Positions 35,814-44,543 of a DNA stretch of 64,000 bases are shown piece by piece (position 1 is the stretch's first letter; every line of letters starts with the position of its first letter). Origin of the DNA: an uncultured Paraprevotella sp. (GTDB taxonomy: Bacteria; Bacteroidota; Bacteroidia; Bacteroidales; Bacteroidaceae); the NCBI GenBank assembly GCA_944321365.1, contig CALULA010000001.1, positions 62,001-126,000 on the forward strand, given 5' to 3'. The notes beneath the pieces were generated by a model, which ran no database searches, was not told where the DNA came from, and saw nothing but the letters and a program-made list of their open reading frames with translations. A program made the position numbers and the translations under genes.

Positions 35814-38800
35814 ATGTCTATTTCATTCTTTAGAACTCCTGCAGGCAGTGTAATCGCCACTCAGGCCGATCATCAGCTCAGTGCCGGAGAAATCGAAAAG
35901 TTATGCTGGCTGTATGGGGATGCCACGATGGAAAAAGGTGCACAATTGGAAGGCTTTTTTATAGGGCCTCGCCGTGAGATGATTACTCCATGGAGTACGA
36001 ATGCCGTAGAAATTACGCAAAACATGGGGCTTGTCGGCATTTCGCGCATCGAGGAATACTTCCCGGTCGGGAGCGAAGAGGCCGAGCATGACCCGATGCT
36101 GCAGCGTATGTACAAGGGGCTGGACCAAGACATCTTTACGGTGAACATACAACCGGCTCCGATTATGTACATCGACAATCTGGAAGAGTACAATGAACAG
36201 GAGGGGCTTGCACTTTCGCCTGAGGAAATTGAGTACTTGCATCAGGTGGAGGGGCAGCTCGGACGTAAGTTGACAGATTCGGAAGTGTTCGGGTTTGCGC
36301 AGATAAACTCCGAACATTGTCGGCATAAAATTTTCGGGGGAACCTTCATTATCGACGGGAAAGAGATGGAATCTTCCCTGTTCCAACTGATAAAGAAGAC
36401 CACACAGATGCACCCTCACAAAATCATTTCTGCCTATAAGGATAATGTGGCTTTCTCGGAGGGGCCTGTCGTGGAACAGTTCGCCCCGAAAGAGCATTCC
36501 ACATCAGACTATTTCGTTATCAAGGACATAGAGTCTGTGGTTTCCATAAAAGCCGAAACGCATAACTTCCCGACTACGGTGGAACCGTTTAACGGAGCAT
36601 CCACCGGTACGGGCGGAGAGATCCGCGACCGTATGGGCGGCGGGGTCGGCAGTTGGCCGATAGCGGGTACGGCGGTCTACATGACTTCTTATCCGCGTAC
36701 GGATGAAGATCGCGACTGGGAGGACATCCTGCCGGTGCGCAAGTGGTTATATCAGACTCCTGAGCAGATTCTGATCAAAGCTTCGAACGGTGCTTCCGAT
36801 TTCGGAAACAAGTTCGGTCAGCCCCTTATTGCCGGGTCCGTGCTGACGTTTGAGCATCAGGAGAACGGCGAACGCTACGGATATGACAAGGTGATTATGC
36901 TTGCCGGTGGTGTGGGTTACGGAACAAAGCGCGACTGCTTGAAGAAGACTCCCCAAAAAGGGAATAAGATTGTTGTGGTTGGTGGCGACAATTACCGCAT
37001 CGGTTTGGGCGGCGGTTCTGTCTCTTCTGTCGATACCGGCCGTTATTCTTCTGGAATAGAGTTGAATGCCGTGCAGCGGGCTAATCCCGAAATGCAGAAG
37101 CGTGCCAACAATCTGGTGCGTGCCTTGTGTGAGGAAGAGGTGAATCCTGTGGTTTCCATTCACGACCACGGTTCTGCGGGGCACGTAAATTGTCTGTCTG
37201 AGTTGGTGGAGGATTGCGGTGGCTTGATAGATATGTCCAAGCTGCCTGTCGGTGACAAGACTTTGTCGGCCAAGGAAATCATAGCCAATGAGTCGCAAGA
37301 GCGTATGGGACTGTTGATACAGGAAGAGCATATTGAGCATGTCCGCAAGATAGCGGAACGCGAACGTGCTCCGATGTATGTGGTGGGTGAGACTACTGGC
37401 GATGCTCATTTCGCATTCCAGCAGGCTGATGGCAAACGTCCGTTCGACTTGGATGTGGCGCAGATGTTCGGGCACAGTCCGAAGACGTATATGCGCGATC
37501 ATACGGTAGAACGTAAGTATGAAAACGTAAGTTACGAGGCATCCCGCCTGAATGAATACGTGGCCCGCGTTCTCCGTCTGGAGGCTGTGGCTTGTAAGGA
37601 TTGGCTGACAAATAAGGTGGACCGTTCCATTACGGGCAAGGTTGCCCGCCAACAGTGCCAGGGGGAGATACAGTTGCCGCTGAGCGATTGTGGCGTCGTG
37701 GCTTTGGATTACCGTGGAAAGGCCGGTATAGCGACGGCTATCGGACATGCGCCTCAGGCCGGTCTGGCCGATCCGGTTGCCGGATCCGTGCTTTCTGTGG
37801 CCGAATCACTGACCAACATCGTGTGGGCACCGTTGAGTGACGGACTGGACAGTGTGTCGCTGTCGGCCAACTGGATGTGGCCCTGCCGTTCGCAAGAAGG
37901 AGAGGATGCCCGCCTGTATAAGGCTGTGCAAGCCCTGTCTGATTTCTGCTGTGAATTGGGTGTCAATGTGCCTACGGGTAAGGACTCGCTTTCCATGAGC
38001 CAGCAATATCCCGGTGGAGAAAAGGTGATTTCTCCGGGAACGGTTATCGTAAGTGCCGGCGGCGAGGTCAGTGATGTGAAGAAGGTTGTATCTCCTGTCA
38101 TGGTGAATAAGGCAAAGAGCACGTTCTATCACATCGATTTCAGTTTCGATGAGCTGCGTCTGGGCGGATCGGCTTTTGCACAGTCGCTGAATAAGGTCGG
38201 CTCGGATGTGCCGACTTGTAAGAATCCCGAATACTTCCGTGATGCATTCAATGCCGTACAGACGCTGGTGAACAAGGGGCTTCTGTTGGCCGGCCACGAC
38301 ATTTCGGCGGGAGGTCTGATTACGACCTTGCTGGAGATGTGTTTCGCCAATACAGACGGTGGTATGGAGATTTCCCTGGATAAATTCCGCAATGATGATA
38401 TTGTGAAAATCCTGTTGGCCGAAAATCCGGGCGTCGTGGTTCAGATTGCCGATAAGGACAAAGCGGAATTCAAGAAAATCATGGACGATGCGGGTGTGGG
38501 CTACTTGAAGCTGGGTCATCCCACTGATGAGCGTCTCGTTCAGGTGACAAAGGACGGAGCGGAGTATCAGTTCGGCATAGACTATTTGCGTGATGTGTGG
38601 TACAGCACGTCTTATCTGCTTGACCGTAAGCAGAGCATGAACGGATGCGCCAAGGCCCGGTTTGAAAACTACAAGCAGCAACCGCTTGAGATGGTTTTCA
38701 ACAAGGACTTCACCGGGAAGCTTTCGCAGTATGGATTGAATCCGGATCGTCGTACGCCTTCCGGTATCAAGGCGGCCATTATCCGTGAGAAAGGTACGAA

Positions 38801-39518
38801 CGGTGAGCGTGAGATGGCTTATTCGCTTTATCTGGCCGGATTTGATGTGAAGGATGTGATGATGACCGACCTGATCAGCGGGCGCGAGACACTGGAAGAT
38901 ATCAGCATGATTGTGTTCTGCGGAGGCTTTGCCAATTCCGATGTGTTGGGGTCGGCTAAAGGATGGGCCGGTGCTTTCCTTTATAATCCCAAGGCAAAGG
39001 CGGCATTGGACAAGTTCTATGCGCGTGAAGATACCTTGTCGCTGGGCGTGTGCAACGGTTGCCAGCTCATGGTGGAGCTGAATCTGGTCAACCCGGAGCT
39101 GGAGAAGCGGACGCGCATGCTGCATAACGATTCCCACAAGTTTGAGTCGGCTTACGTAGGACTGACCATCCCGATGAACCGCAGTGTGATGTTCGGCTCG
39201 CTGAGCGGCAACAAACTGGGCATTTGGGTGGCGCACGGCGAGGGCAAGTTCTCGCTGCCTTATCCAGAGGAATGCTACAATGTGATTGCCAAGTACAGCT
39301 ACGATGAATATCCCGGAAACCCGAACGGGTCGGATTATAGCGTAGCCGGCATTTGCAGTGCCGACGGACGCCATCTGGCCATGATGCCTCACTTGGAGCG
39401 TGCTATCTTCCCGTGGCAGAATGCCTGGTACCCGGCTGACCGCCGTGCGGATGAGATCACTCCGTGGATGGAAGCTTTCGTGAACGCCCGCAAGTGGGTG
39501 GAAGCGCATAAAAAATAA
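35814..39518 (+). CDS. purL: Phosphoribosylformylglycinamidine synthase
   Basis: This large single-chain FGAM synthase of 1234 residues carries out the fourth step of purine synthesis, FGAR to FGAM with glutamine and ATP. It starts MSISFFRTPAGSVIATQ. The synthetase halves include SEHCRHKIFGGTF, KAETHNFPTTVEPFNGASTGTGGEIRDR and VPTGKDSLSMSQQYP. The C-terminal class I glutaminase has the nucleophile in LGVCNGCQLM (about residue 1080) and the His/Glu end near VAHGEGKF. The length matches Bacteroides PurL. A GC-rich hairpin follows, then the chromate transporter genes. Confidence 0.97.
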   Translation: MSISFFRTPAGSVIATQADHQLSAGEIEKLCWLYGDATMEKGAQLEGFFIGPRREMITPWSTNAVEITQNMGLVGISRIEEYFPVGSEEAEHDPMLQRMYKGLDQDIFTVNIQPAPIMYIDNLEEYNEQEGLALSPEEIEYLHQVEGQLGRKLTDSEVFGFAQINSEHCRHKIFGGTFIIDGKEMESSLFQLIKKTTQMHPHKIISAYKDNVAFSEGPVVEQFAPKEHSTSDYFVIKDIESVVSIKAETHNFPTTVEPFNGASTGTGGEIRDRMGGGVGSWPIAGTAVYMTSYPRTDEDRDWEDILPVRKWLYQTPEQILIKASNGASDFGNKFGQPLIAGSVLTFEHQENGERYGYDKVIMLAGGVGYGTKRDCLKKTPQKGNKIVVVGGDNYRIGLGGGSVSSVDTGRYSSGIELNAVQRANPEMQKRANNLVRALCEEEVNPVVSIHDHGSAGHVNCLSELVEDCGGLIDMSKLPVGDKTLSAKEIIANESQERMGLLIQEEHIEHVRKIAERERAPMYVVGETTGDAHFAFQQADGKRPFDLDVAQMFGHSPKTYMRDHTVERKYENVSYEASRLNEYVARVLRLEAVACKDWLTNKVDRSITGKVARQQCQGEIQLPLSDCGVVALDYRGKAGIATAIGHAPQAGLADPVAGSVLSVAESLTNIVWAPLSDGLDSVSLSANWMWPCRSQEGEDARLYKAVQALSDFCCELGVNVPTGKDSLSMSQQYPGGEKVISPGTVIVSAGGEVSDVKKVVSPVMVNKAKSTFYHIDFSFDELRLGGSAFAQSLNKVGSDVPTCKNPEYFRDAFNAVQTLVNKGLLLAGHDISAGGLITTLLEMCFANTDGGMEISLDKFRNDDIVKILLAENPGVVVQIADKDKAEFKKIMDDAGVGYLKLGHPTDERLVQVTKDGAEYQFGIDYLRDVWYSTSYLLDRKQSMNGCAKARFENYKQQPLEMVFNKDFTGKLSQYGLNPDRRTPSGIKAAIIREKGTNGEREMAYSLYLAGFDVKDVMMTDLISGRETLEDISMIVFCGGFANSDVLGSAKGWAGAFLYNPKAKAALDKFYAREDTLSLGVCNGCQLMVELNLVNPELEKRTRMLHNDSHKFESAYVGLTIPMNRSVMFGSLSGNKLGIWVAHGEGKFSLPYPEECYNVIAKYSYDEYPGNPNGSDYSVAGICSADGRHLAMMPHLERAIFPWQNAWYPADRRADEITPWMEAFVNARKWVEAHKK

Positions 39519-39540
39519 GTGTACAGACTGTTATGGGCAG

Positions 39541-39576
39541 GAAGGGGGGCCGTGCCGTCGGGCACAGTCCTCCTTC
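39541..39576 (+). other. GC-rich hairpin after purL
   Basis: GAAGG pairs with CCTTC, and an inner GTGCC pairs with GGCAC around GTCG. No T run follows, so it may be a stability or attenuator-type structure rather than a terminator. Confidence 0.4.
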
Positions 39577-39611
39577 GTGCCATAGGTCGATAAAAGAAAA
39601 AATCAAAGCTG

Positions 39612-40160
39612 ATGAACTTATATTGGAACATATTCCGCACGTTTTTCCGTATCGGGCTGTTCACCATTGGCGGAGGATATGCCATGATACCTTTGATTGA
39701 GGCCGATGTGGTGGACAAATACCGCTGGGTGGAGCGTGAGGAGTTTCTGGACCTGATGGCGATAGCGCAGAGTTGTCCCGGCATATTTGCGGTGAACATG
39801 AGCATCTTCATCGGATACAAGTTGCGCGGAGTGCCGGGCAGTGTCGTATGTGCTTTGGGAACGGTGTTGCCTTCGTTCCTGATCATATTGGGCATTGCCT
39901 TGTTTTTCCAGACGTTCAGTGACAACCCTACGGTGCGGAGCATTTTCAAGGGCATACGTCCGGCAGTGGTGGCGCTGATAGCTGCTCCGACGTTCAAAAT
40001 GGGAAAAAGTGCGAAAATCAGTATGACCAATGTGTGGATTCCCGTGGTCAGTGCCTTGCTGATATGGCTGATGGGCGTCTCGCCTATCTACATTATCATC
40101 ATAGCCGGACTGGGAGGCTATCTTTACGGTCGGTATGTCAAACCTTCGGAGAGCAGATAG
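39612..40160 (+). CDS. Chromate transporter family protein, half-size (first of pair)
   Basis: This 182-residue membrane protein is equal to one half of a full-length ChrA. RIGLFTIGGGYAMIPLIEADVV and EEFLDLMAIAQSCPGIFAVNMSIFIGY are the CHR-domain signature, and GIRPAVVALIAAP is the third block. Bacteroidota usually encode ChrA as two separate short proteins that presumably dimerise. Chromate or sulfate transport is a family annotation and has not been shown for the short forms. Confidence 0.88.
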   Translation: MNLYWNIFRTFFRIGLFTIGGGYAMIPLIEADVVDKYRWVEREEFLDLMAIAQSCPGIFAVNMSIFIGYKLRGVPGSVVCALGTVLPSFLIILGIALFFQTFSDNPTVRSIFKGIRPAVVALIAAPTFKMGKSAKISMTNVWIPVVSALLIWLMGVSPIYIIIIAGLGGYLYGRYVKPSESR

Positions 40161-40167
40161 ACAGTTT

Positions 40168-40743
40168 ATGTGGTGGTTATATTTGCAGTTGTTTTACAGC
40201 TTTTTCAAAATCGGCTTGTTCGGTTTCGGTGGCGGTTATGCCATGATTTCGTTGATTCAGGGAGAGGTCGTGAACCGTCATCACTGGTTGACGAGCGGAC
40301 AGTTCACGGACATTGTGGCCATCAGTCAGATGACACCCGGTCCGATTGGCATCAACTCAGCCACGTATGTGGGCTACACCAGCATCGTCAATGCCGGTTA
40401 CGGGCATGCATGGGGAGTGTTGGGCAGTGCTACGGCGACCTTTGCCGTCGTGTTGCCTTCGTTTATCCTGATGCTGCTCATCAGTAAGTTCCTGATGAAG
40501 TTCAAGGACCATCCCGTGGTGGAGCATGTGTTCCAAGGGCTGCGCCCGGCTGTGGTCGGATTGTTGGCCGCCGCCGCGTTGCTGTTGCTCACGCCTGAGA
40601 ATTTCAGCACACCGGACAATCCGTGGCAGTTTTACATCAGCATTTTTCTGTTCCTCTTTGCTTTCATCGGCAGTTTGGTTTACAAGATGAACCCTATTAA
40701 GCTGATTTGCATTTGCGGCGTGGCCGGATGGCTTTTGTTCTGA
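40168..40743 (+). CDS. Chromate transporter family protein, half-size (second of pair)
   Basis: This is the partner of the preceding gene, 191 residues. KIGLFGFGGGYAMISLIQGEVV, DIVAISQMTPGPIGINSATYVGY and GLRPAVVGLLAAAALLLLTPE are the CHR motifs. The PGP-containing second motif is of the other half type, so the two genes are complementary halves and not duplicates. ATG 40168 has GGAGAG about 10 nt upstream and lies 7 nt after the first stop. A longer frame would overlap it by 26 nt. Confidence 0.88.
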   Translation: MWWLYLQLFYSFFKIGLFGFGGGYAMISLIQGEVVNRHHWLTSGQFTDIVAISQMTPGPIGINSATYVGYTSIVNAGYGHAWGVLGSATATFAVVLPSFILMLLISKFLMKFKDHPVVEHVFQGLRPAVVGLLAAAALLLLTPENFSTPDNPWQFYISIFLFLFAFIGSLVYKMNPIKLICICGVAGWLLF

Positions 40744-40754
40744 TATGGTTTTTC

Positions 40755-41405
40755 ATGAAACAGATGTTTATGGATACAGTTTCTACGTATGCGTTATTGT
40801 GCTTCACATCGCTTTTCACCATAACCAGTCCTTTAAGTACGATGCCGGTTTTTCTCACCATGACGAATTCCTTGGGCGAGAAAGAGCGGCGGGCAGTGGC
40901 GGTCCGTGCCACGGTGGTTGCTTGCTGTGCCTTGTTGATTTTCGTATTGGCCGGGCAGTTTCTGTTCCGCTTCTTCGGTATTTCGACCAATGGTTTCCGC
41001 ATTGTCGGGGGCATCATCATTTTCCGCATCGGGTTCGACATGCTTCAGGCGCGCTATACGCCGATGAACTTGCGGAAAGAAGAAATCAAGGAATATGCCA
41101 AAGATGTGTCGGTGGCCCCCTTGGGCATACCTTTGCTTTGCGGTCCGGGAGCTATCGCCAATGCCATTGTGCTGATGCAGGAGGCTCATTCGCTGGAGAT
41201 GAAGACGGCCCTGATCGGTTCCATCGTTCTGGTCTATCTGATTACGTTCTGTATGTTGCGTTGGGCCGGCCAGCTGGTGAAGCTGATTGGCGAAACCGGA
41301 AACAATGTGATGATGAGGCTTATGGGATTGATATTGATGGTGATTGCCGTGGAATGTTTTGTCAGCGGTGTGCGTCCTATTCTGACGGAGATCATTCATC
41401 CGTAG
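40755..41405 (+). CDS. MarC family membrane protein
   Basis: This six-helix membrane protein of the MarC/NAAT family is about 216 residues from ATG 40755 (40764 is also possible). LLCFTSLFTITSPLSTMPVFLTMT and PLGIPLLCGPGAIANAIVLMQEA are the duplicated MarC motifs with conserved NP/GPG-like turns. GGIIIFRIGFDMLQA is typical. MarC was once linked to multidrug resistance, but its function is unsettled. It is the last gene of the chrA-chrA-marC run. Confidence 0.88.
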   Translation: MKQMFMDTVSTYALLCFTSLFTITSPLSTMPVFLTMTNSLGEKERRAVAVRATVVACCALLIFVLAGQFLFRFFGISTNGFRIVGGIIIFRIGFDMLQARYTPMNLRKEEIKEYAKDVSVAPLGIPLLCGPGAIANAIVLMQEAHSLEMKTALIGSIVLVYLITFCMLRWAGQLVKLIGETGNNVMMRLMGLILMVIAVECFVSGVRPILTEIIHP

Positions 41406-41423
41406 CGGAAAGCGTGAGGCGGG

Positions 41424-41530
41424 CGTGTGCAAAAGCACGGACGTCTGTGCGCAAGACTGCCGACGTTTGTGCGCAAAGACTAGACGGTTTGTGCGCACAG
41501 ACGGAGCGGTTTTTCCGCAACGTTTTTCTG
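41424..41530 (+). repeat. 22-bp phased repeat array 6 (5 units)
   Basis: Phase points are 41426 (TGTGCAAAAG), 41448, 41470, 41492 (all TGCGCA) and 41514 (TCCGCAAC). All steps are exactly 22 nt. The array occupies the convergent gap between marC and the MaoC gene. Confidence 0.85.
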
Positions 41531-41637
41531 AGCCGTTCTCATCCTCCGGGTTATGGTCCTTCTGCGGTGCGGATGAAACCGCTTTTCGGCTGTCGCGCTG
41601 TTGTGCGCGGAATGCTCCGGTATGTCCGGCATAAGAT

Positions 41638-41686
41638 AAAGGCAAAGCGGATGCAGGCTGTTGTTCCGCATTCGCTTTGCCTTTTG
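41638..41686. terminator. Bidirectional intrinsic terminator
   Basis: AAAGGCAAAGCG pairs with CGCTTTGCCTTT, with an inner ATGC/GCAT extension. A and T runs on the outer sides would serve both the MaoC gene and the marC transcript. Confidence 0.9.
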
Positions 41687-41716
41687 TTTTGTAAAGACTG
41701 ACGGTTGCTGTTCCTG

Positions 41717-42181
41717 TCAGTTGAAATAGTAGATGAAGATGGCTGTTCCTTCCAATGCTTTCTTCCCGTTTTCCTTGATGTCCATGGTGAAGCGGATTTC
41801 GGCCTTTACGGCTCCGCGCAGATTGGTCAGTGACTGCAGTTTGGTGCTCAGCCGCACGCTCTGTCCGCTCAGGACGGCCTGTCCGAACTTCATCTTGTCC
41901 ATGCCGTAGTTGATCATCATCTTCAGGTTGTGCACTTCGATGATCTGGTTCCACAGATAAGGCAGGACAGACAGTGTGAGATAGCCGTGCACGATGGTAC
42001 TCTTGAACGGGCTTTCTTTCTGGGCGCGTTCAACGTCTGTATGAATCCACTGGTGGTCGAGAGTGGCGTCGGCAAACAGGTTGATCCGCTCCTGGTCTAT
42101 TTGCAGATAGTCCGACTCTCCCAAAGGTTGCCCTACGTATTTCTCAAAATCCTCATAGGACCCAATGATTAATTTGCCCAT
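41717..42181 (-). CDS. MaoC family (R)-hydratase
   Basis: This 154-residue hot-dog-fold enoyl-CoA/ACP hydratase-like protein carries hydratase-2 motif residues in FADATLDHQWIHTDVERAQ (catalytic Asp and His) and TIVHGYLTLSVLPYLW. Such enzymes hydrate 2-enoyl-CoA to (R)-3-hydroxyacyl-CoA. The substrate chain cannot be told from sequence. The gene is monocistronic, with a -7 box at 42223-42230 and a terminator at its 3' end. Confidence 0.9.
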   Translation of the reverse strand: MGKLIIGSYEDFEKYVGQPLGESDYLQIDQERINLFADATLDHQWIHTDVERAQKESPFKSTIVHGYLTLSVLPYLWNQIIEVHNLKMMINYGMDKMKFGQAVLSGQSVRLSTKLQSLTNLRGAVKAEIRFTMDIKENGKKALEGTAIFIYYFN

Positions 42182-42222
42182 TTTAGTTTGAATTTTAGGT
42201 TGATATGTACTGTTTCTTTTGG

Positions 42223-42230
42223 CAAATGTA
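42223..42230 (-). promoter_or_regulatory. -7 promoter box for the MaoC gene
   Basis: Minus-strand TACATTTG lies 42 nt before ATG 42181. Confidence 0.6.
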
Positions 42231-42309
42231 CGATTTTATCGGCTTATGTCCAAGATTTTGTCTGCTTTTTGGACATTTTGCTTCCTCTGAAATCCATCTT
42301 TACATGCTT

Positions 42310-42555
42310 TTATCGGATGCAGACCTGGTCGATGACGATGCCCTCGTCTATGGCTTGAATCCGGACGCAGCCCTTGTGTGTCGGCCCGGTGGGCGCAGAG
42401 AGCTTTCCGGTTCATCTCTTCGGTGGGCTGCACGGGATGTTGTATCATCTCGAAATATGCGTCCGGACGGTTGGCCGGTATGCGTCCGCACCACGTCTGT
42501 ACGCAGTCCGGACTGCTGTCGGGAACAGCAGCGCGGAAGATTTTTTCTGTTTCAT
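42310..42555 (-). pseudogene. Decayed secreted-protein remnant (5' and 3' ends only)
   Basis: No intact gene fits the 600 bp between the MaoC gene and kdsA. On the minus strand, ATG 42555 opens MKQKKSSALLFPTAV, which resembles the start of a signal peptide but stops within 37 codons. Downstream, in other frames, lie PDAYFEMIQHPVQPTEEMN and then AIDEGIVIDQVCIR before a TAA at 42310-42312. The last segment resembles the C-terminus of Bacteroides glycoside-hydrolase or sugar-binding proteins (xxDxGIVxDxxxx ends). I infer an internal deletion plus frameshifts of a former secreted protein. Confidence 0.45.
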
Positions 42556-42747
42556 GATACAGTGTCGGTGTGTAGATTTAAACAGACATAAAGGTATGGT
42601 TTATGGCCCGTCCGGCAAATTCCTGTTGCAATATTTAACAAAATCGCGGCATTGTGCCTTCTTGTCGGATAGGATGCAAAGCTTATCCGTTTGTCTTTTT
42701 TTTGCCAGAATATGGAGCCTGCGAGGAAACCTTTGTGTTTTTTTGAG

Positions 42748-42755
42748 TATATTTG
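42748..42755 (+). promoter_or_regulatory. -7 promoter box for kdsA-kdsD
   Basis: TATATTTG lies 28 nt before the kdsA ATG at 42783. A TTTG occurs at 42732-42735. Confidence 0.6.
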
Positions 42756-42782
42756 CACGATATACATTAAATTATACGGGGA

Positions 42783-43535
42783 ATGAAGCCTATTGTTATT
42801 GCCGGACCATGTGTGATAGAGTCTGCCGCGTTGCTGGACGAGGTGGCAGGCGAACTGGTCCGCCTGAAACAGATTTTTGATATAGAGATTTATTTCAAGG
42901 CCTCTTTCGACAAGGCGAACCGCACGTCCGTGCATTCTTTCCGCGGACCTGGATTGCAAAAGGGGCTGGAGATGCTGGGCGATGTCAGGGAGAAATACGG
43001 TTTGAAACTGCTGACGGACATCCATGAGAGTTGTCAGGCCGCTCCGGCAGGCGAGGTGGTCGATGTGATTCAGATACCGGCATTCCTTTGTCGTCAGACC
43101 GATCTGCTGCTGGCAGCCGCGCGGACGGGAAAGGTGGTCAACATCAAGAAAGCCCAGTTCCTCTCCGGGCAGGACATGCGTTACCCTGTAGAGAAAGCAC
43201 GCGACGGAGGGGCGCGTGAAGTCTGGCTCACGGAGCGTGGCAACATATATGGCTACAATAATCTGGTGGTTGATTTCCGCAACATCCCGGACATGAAGGC
43301 GATAGTGCCCCGTGTGATTATGGACTGCACCCATGCCGTGCAGCGTCCGGGAGCCGCAGGCGGAAAGACCGGTGGCAACCGCGAGTTTGTGCCCGCCATG
43401 GCACTGGCCGCGAAGGCCTTTGGTGCGAACGGCTATTTCTTTGAGACGCATCCCGATCCGGATCACGCCTTGAGTGACGGGCCTAATATGCTTTACCTGA
43501 AAGATTTGGAGAATGTAATAGCCTCGTTGTTATGA
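42783..43535 (+). CDS. kdsA: 3-deoxy-8-phosphooctulonate (KDO-8-P) synthase
   Basis: KdsA condenses arabinose 5-phosphate with phosphoenolpyruvate to make KDO-8-P for the lipopolysaccharide core. It has 250 residues. IAGPCVIES, YFKASFDKANRTS, FRGPGLQKGLEML, DIHE and ETHPDPDHALSDGPNM are the KdsA blocks. The motif GPCVIES has a Cys, as in metal-dependent forms. Its stop overlaps the kdsD start (ATGA), which links it to the enzyme that makes its substrate. Confidence 0.97.
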   Translation: MKPIVIAGPCVIESAALLDEVAGELVRLKQIFDIEIYFKASFDKANRTSVHSFRGPGLQKGLEMLGDVREKYGLKLLTDIHESCQAAPAGEVVDVIQIPAFLCRQTDLLLAAARTGKVVNIKKAQFLSGQDMRYPVEKARDGGAREVWLTERGNIYGYNNLVVDFRNIPDMKAIVPRVIMDCTHAVQRPGAAGGKTGGNREFVPAMALAAKAFGANGYFFETHPDPDHALSDGPNMLYLKDLENVIASLL

Positions 43536-44482
43536 CACAAGCAAGGGATATTGCCATAAAATGTTTCCGGGATGAGGCGGAGGCCATTCTGGAACTGATA
43601 CCGCAGCTGGATGAGCATTTCGACAAGGCGGTAGATTTGATGTACCATTGTCATGGGAAGGTGATAATCACCGGCGTTGGGAAAAGCGGACACATCGGAG
43701 CCAAGATGGCCGCCACACTGTCCAGTACCGGGACACCTGCTTTTTTTATTAACCCTCTTGACGTGTTCCATGGCGACTTGGGCGTCATGACAAAGGAGGA
43801 TGTCGTCATCGCCATTTCCAATTCCGGACAGACGGATGAGCTGTTGCGCTTTATTCCTTACCTGTTGGAACACCGGATTCCTCTGATTGGCATTTCTGGG
43901 AATCCTGATTCGCTGCTGGCCAAATATTCCACTTGTCATCTGAACGTAAAGGTGGCCCACGAGGCGTGTCCCCTGAATCTGGCACCGACGTCCTCCACAA
44001 CGGCAACGTTGGCCATGGGCGATGCTTTGGCTTGCGCCTTGATAGACATGCGGCATTTTCAGGCATGCGATTTCGCGCAGTTTCATCCCGGCGGGACGCT
44101 GGGTAAGCGTTTGCTGACTACGGCGCGCGATGTGATGCGCAGCAATGACCTTCCGGTGATTCCGCCGGAGATGCGACTGGGAGAAGCCATCATACATGTC
44201 AGCAAAGGTAAGTTAGGACTGTGCGTGGCAGAAGTCGGCGGAAAGGTGGTGGGCTTGATAACAGACGGCGATGTGCGGCGGGCAATGGAAAGTCTGCAAG
44301 ACAAGTTCTTCAACGTGCCGGTGAGCCAGGTCATGACCCGTCAGCCGAAATGCGTGTCGCCGGATACCAAGATAGCCAAAATACAGAGCATCATGCACAA
44401 CAACAAGATTCATACGGTACTGGTGGTCGATGACGAACAACATCTGTTGGGGGTTGTGGACCACTTCAGCTGTATGTTCTGA
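43532..44482 (+). CDS. kdsD: D-arabinose 5-phosphate isomerase (KpsF/GutQ/KdsD family)
   Basis: KdsD converts ribulose 5-phosphate to arabinose 5-phosphate, the KdsA substrate. It has 316 residues. The N-terminal SIS domain has GVGKSGHIGAKMAATLSSTGTPAFF, LGVMTKEDVVIAISNSGQTDEL and LAPTSSTTATLAMGDALA. A pair of CBS domains follows from about residue 200 to the end (DVMRSNDLPVI, VMTRQPKCVSPDTKI). The 4-nt overlap with kdsA means coupled translation. Confidence 0.95.
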   Translation: MTQARDIAIKCFRDEAEAILELIPQLDEHFDKAVDLMYHCHGKVIITGVGKSGHIGAKMAATLSSTGTPAFFINPLDVFHGDLGVMTKEDVVIAISNSGQTDELLRFIPYLLEHRIPLIGISGNPDSLLAKYSTCHLNVKVAHEACPLNLAPTSSTTATLAMGDALACALIDMRHFQACDFAQFHPGGTLGKRLLTTARDVMRSNDLPVIPPEMRLGEAIIHVSKGKLGLCVAEVGGKVVGLITDGDVRRAMESLQDKFFNVPVSQVMTRQPKCVSPDTKIAKIQSIMHNNKIHTVLVVDDEQHLLGVVDHFSCMF

Positions 44483-44543
44483 TTCGGGTGCCGGTTGTTG
44501 CGCGCATATACGGAGCTTTCTGCCGGGAATGCAAGAAAATAAG

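Noticed and set aside
42374..42880. Plus-strand open frame of 168 codons before kdsA
   Set aside because: It crosses the kdsA start and promoter in a different frame, lacks any recognisable domain, and lies over the minus-strand remnant.
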